Assembly: GCA_007280895.1 (NCBI GenBank)
Contig: QYQN01000156.1
Span: 1 to 49,595 of the forward strand
Length of the DNA stretch: 49,595 nucleotides
Direction of reading: 5' to 3'
Origin: Methylococcaceae bacterium
GTDB lineage: Bacteria; Pseudomonadota; Gammaproteobacteria; Methylococcales; Methylomonadaceae
The notes under the pieces are model-generated. The model was given only the letters and a program-made list of their open reading frames with translations. It had not been told where the DNA came from and searched no databases. This document shows positions 47,705-49,595 of the stretch, one piece after another. Position 1 is the stretch's first letter. Every line of letters begins with the position of its first letter. A program made the position numbers and the translations under genes.

Positions 47705-48100
47705 ATGTTTGATGACAAGTTTTTTGAAGACTGGCTGGATACGCAGGCACAAAAGGTCATGAGCTTGGTGGCTGAGGGAGAAAGTATTTCCCCCGATCAA
47801 ATGATGATTTTAATGCTAAAAGCGCAAACCAATCATTTTGCCCATTTAGATATTGATTTACGTAACGAAATGAAATTGTTGCGCGAAGATATGGATAAGC
47901 GTTTTGAGCAAGTTGACAAGCGTTTTGAGCAAGTCGACAAACGTTTTGAACAAATGCACATTGAAACAGCAAAGCGTTTCGAACAAGTTGATAAACGTTT
48001 CGAACAACTGACCTCGCGGATTGATCATTTTATGGTGTGGTCGTTTGCCACTACGTTAACAATGGGCGTTATTGTGATTACCGTAATTAAATTTTTGTAA
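47705..48100 (+). CDS. Coiled-coil, tail-anchored protein with DKRFEQV repeats (copy 1)
   Basis: A 131-residue protein. A conserved N-terminus (FEDWLDTQAQKVMSLVAEGE) is followed by helical QMMILMLKAQTNHFAHLDID. Then comes a heptad repeat DKRFEQV (about five copies, partly degenerate as ETAKRFEQV), and SRIDHFMVWSFATTLTMGVI leading into a C-terminal membrane helix (~108-131). It resembles DUF1640/CCDC90-like or Bdr-like repeat proteins, but no function is known to me. ATG 47705 has ggagtaacta upstream. The gene 40 nt downstream is a near-copy. Confidence 0.75.
   Translation: MFDDKFFEDWLDTQAQKVMSLVAEGESISPDQMMILMLKAQTNHFAHLDIDLRNEMKLLREDMDKRFEQVDKRFEQVDKRFEQMHIETAKRFEQVDKRFEQLTSRIDHFMVWSFATTLTMGVIVITVIKFL
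47899..48009 (+). repeat. 21-nt tandem repeats in copy 1
   Basis: Units of 21 nt encoding DKRFEQV (gataagcgttttgagcaagt and variants), about five in a row with one degenerate insert. The period is seven codons, so copy number can change by slippage without frameshift. Confidence 0.8.
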
Positions 48101-48139
48101 AATAGGCGCTTGTTTTAACTCAGACTAAAGAGGCTTAAC

Positions 48140-48589
48140 ATGTTTGATGATAAATTTTTTGATGATTGGCTGGATACGCAGGCACAAAAAGTCATGAGCT
48201 TGGTGGCTGATGGAGGAAGTATTTCCCCCGATCAAATGATGATTTTAATGCTAAAAGCGCAAACCAATCATTTTGCTCATTTAGATGTTGATTTACGAAA
48301 CGAAATGCAGCTGCTTCGCGAAGATATGGATAAACGTTTCGATCAAGTTGATAAACGTTTTGAACAAATGCAGGTTGAAACAGCAAAGCGTTTTGAGCAA
48401 ATGCAAATTGAAGCAGCAAAGCGTTTTGAGCAAGTCGACAAACGTTTTGAGCAAGTCGACAAGCGTTTCGAGCAAGTCGATAAACGTTTCGAACAACTGA
48501 CCTCGCGGATTGATCATTTTATGGTGTGGTCGTTTGCCACTACCTTAACAATGGGCGGCATTGTGATTACCGTAATTAAATTTTTGTAA
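48140..48589 (+). CDS. Coiled-coil, tail-anchored protein with DKRFEQV repeats (copy 2)
   Basis: A 149-residue paralogue of the gene at 47705, arisen by tandem duplication. The N-terminal ~60 residues and the C-terminal membrane anchor (SRIDHFMVWSFATTLTMGGI) are almost identical, but the central repeat array is longer by about 18 residues, with eight units (DKRFDQV, QVETAKRFEQM, QIEAAKRFEQV, then three DKRFEQV). The start is ATG 48140 with aaagaggcttaac upstream. The array-length difference between sister copies is a sign of repeat expansion. Predicted parallel coiled coil, oligomeric, tethered to the membrane. Confidence 0.75.
   Translation: MFDDKFFDDWLDTQAQKVMSLVADGGSISPDQMMILMLKAQTNHFAHLDVDLRNEMQLLREDMDKRFDQVDKRFEQMQVETAKRFEQMQIEAAKRFEQVDKRFEQVDKRFEQVDKRFEQLTSRIDHFMVWSFATTLTMGGIVITVIKFL
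48328..48499 (+). repeat. 21-nt tandem repeats in copy 2
   Basis: About eight units of 21 nt (gataaacgttttgaacaa types), including two divergent units. Same period and reading frame as in copy 1. The last three units before TSRIDHF are nearly identical at DNA level, indicating recent expansion or gene conversion. Confidence 0.8.
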
Positions 48590-48597
48590 CAGCTTGC

Positions 48598-49401
48598 TTA
48601 ATGCGGCTGTTTTAAAACAAGTTTTGCTTCATTCCAAAAAGCATCAAGTTCTTCTAAGGGACAGTCTTTAAGGGTGCGTGCGCTGAGGGCAACTTGTTCT
48701 TCAATATAATTAAAGCGTTGAGTGAATTTTTTGTTACTTTCTTTTAACGCTATTTCAGGCTTGATATGTAGGTGCCTTGCTAAATTAACGGCAACAAATA
48801 ACAAATCCCCCACTTCTTCTTGAATGTGTTTAGGATCGCCTAGTTCAATCGCTTCTTTAATTTCTGCCAATTCTTCCTCAACTTTAGCAAACACTGGCTC
48901 GATAGTTGGCCAATCAAAGCCGTGTTGAGCGGCGCGTTCTTGAATCTTTTCGCATTCCATTAAGGCAGGTAAGGTGCGCGCAATGCCCGTTAAGACGCTT
49001 TGTTGTACAGCGGATGATTGTTTTGCTAAACGTTCTTGTGCCTTTACTTGTTCCCAAGCCTGATGACGTTCTTCATCGGTAGCAAAAACAGCATCACTAA
49101 AGACATGCGGATGACGGCGTATCAGTTTATTGCATAATTCTTCGCTAACTTGTTCAAAGCTAAATAAGCCCTGCTCTTGGGCGATTTGTGAATGAAAAAC
49201 CACTTGTAATAATAAATCACCTAATTCTGAGCATAAGTCTTGGTAGTCTTGGCGTTCAATAGCGTCGATAACTTCATAGGTTTCTTCAATTAAATAAGGG
49301 ATTAAGCTGGCAAAATCTTGTTTAATGTCCCATGCACACCCTTGTTCGGGATGGCGAAGTTGGGTCATAATTTTAAGCAGTTGTTGGGTGTTTTTTAGCA
49401 T
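48598..49401 (-). CDS. mazG: Nucleoside triphosphate pyrophosphohydrolase MazG
   Basis: A 267-residue protein starting at ATG 49401 (an in-frame TTG at 49431 is less likely). It has two MazG folds. The first has KIMTQLRHPEQGCAWD, EETYEVIDAIERQDYQDLCSELGDLLLQVVFHSQ (quoted in parts: EETYEVIDAI, ELGDLLLQVVFHSQ) and RRHPHVFSD. The second has EELAEIKEAIELGD and EEVGDLLFVAVNLARH. It hydrolyses all (d)NTPs to NMP and PPi, helping to clear abnormal nucleotides; in E. coli it interacts with Era and is tied to the mazEF locus. No toxin-antitoxin pair is adjacent. Confidence 0.95.
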   Translation of the reverse strand: MLKNTQQLLKIMTQLRHPEQGCAWDIKQDFASLIPYLIEETYEVIDAIERQDYQDLCSELGDLLLQVVFHSQIAQEQGLFSFEQVSEELCNKLIRRHPHVFSDAVFATDEERHQAWEQVKAQERLAKQSSAVQQSVLTGIARTLPALMECEKIQERAAQHGFDWPTIEPVFAKVEEELAEIKEAIELGDPKHIQEEVGDLLFVAVNLARHLHIKPEIALKESNKKFTQRFNYIEEQVALSARTLKDCPLEELDAFWNEAKLVLKQPH

Positions 49402-49511
49402 AGCCGTGGTTATAAAAAAAAGGGTAAACAAGCGATAAGAGGGGCAGTGTGCAACCTATTCTTGGATAGGCAATTAAGCATAGGTGCTTTAACCGAAGTG
49501 GGAGCGGCTTC

Positions 49512-49591
49512 GAGACTGTGAAAGCATTATGAAAACAACACAAAAACAACTTTTTAATTTTGTAAGTCATTGTTTTTATATAATGTGGGAG
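49512..49591. repeat. 80-bp repeat, right copy (inverted relative to 1-80)
   Basis: Reverse complement of bases 1-80, one mismatch. To its left is a gtgggagcggcttcgagac stretch unlike the left-end flank, so the element boundary is at 49512. Four further bases (aggc) end the window. The flanking DNA at 49402-49511 shows no other feature beyond the mazG promoter region. Confidence 0.9.
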
Positions 49592-49595
49592 AGGC

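Noticed and set aside
47899-48499. Possible CRISPR or minisatellite array
   Set aside because: The 21-nt units are contiguous, without spacers, and are in-frame coding heptads of two paralogous proteins.
49373-49570. 65-codon minus-strand frame across the right-end repeat
   Set aside because: Spans the 80-bp repeat and the start of mazG; no ribosome binding site and no family resemblance.

Overview
The window reads as chromosomal DNA of a gammaproteobacterium of moderately low GC. Indicators are the yciO, M50 protease, scpA, scpB, rluB run, the proteobacterial dapC-dapD pair, a FleQ-type sigma-54 activator, and the tsaB/dinG pairing. A phosphoketolase-acetate kinase operon, a DabA/DabB-type inorganic-carbon module, a very large kinase/ATPase/histidine-kinase hybrid and an RTX-like S-layer-type protein would fit an environmental methylotroph (Methylococcales-like) or sulfur-oxidising chemolithotroph (Thiotrichales-like). 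No methane- or sulfur-oxidation gene is in view, so the order cannot be fixed.

Layout. 1-1100: an 80-bp repeat, then a mosaic of broken fragments (helicase-like, conjugation-ATPase-like) around one intact unknown gene. 1247-2652: a SHOCT-domain protein and a small membrane protein. 2700-6650 (minus): yciO, M50 protease, scpA, scpB, rluB, serving translation fidelity, chromosome condensation and 23S rRNA modification. 6868-8438: two overlapping unknown genes, convergent with a glycine-zipper envelope protein. 8640-8831: a MITE-like repeat. 8850-12504 (minus): ackA-xfp. 13039-15079 (plus): dapC-dapD (lysine/meso-DAP). 15199-17255: membrane-anchored endonuclease, small acidic protein, SnoaL-like protein. 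17412-25334: a 2245-residue hybrid sensor protein followed by a receiver-nucleotide cyclase. 25346-29393: COG3146 acyltransferase, glycosyltransferase, NUDIX hydrolase, purC. 29466-32302 (minus): FleQ-like regulator, a second MITE-like copy, thyA. 32473-38277 (minus): APC permease, NuoM-like DabB, DabA, packed with no spacing. 38611-42258 (minus): cold-shock protein, cupin, tsaB, dinG-family helicase. 43182-47492: a 1436-residue repeat-rich secreted protein behind a 0.9-kb non-coding leader. 47705-48589: two near-identical coiled-coil/membrane-anchor genes with 21-nt internal repeats. 48598-49401 (minus): mazG. The last 84 bases carry the 80-bp left-end repeat in inverted orientation.

Functional links. 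xfp-ackA would turn xylulose-5-P or fructose-6-P into acetyl-P, then acetate and ATP. The DAB pair would supply bicarbonate using an ion gradient. The giant hybrid protein and the cyclase response regulator look like a phosphorelay ending in a cyclic nucleotide. The repeat-rich protein, glycosyltransferase, COG3146 protein and glycine-zipper protein touch the cell envelope. Least ordinary items: the hybrid kinase whose Ser/Thr kinase domain lacks the catalytic Asp, the permease-dabB-dabA operon, the TAACTGAYGTTACGC-bounded repeat family, the tandem 21-nt-repeat genes, and the inverted repeat at both window ends. No tRNA, rRNA, CRISPR array, intact transposase or phage module was seen.
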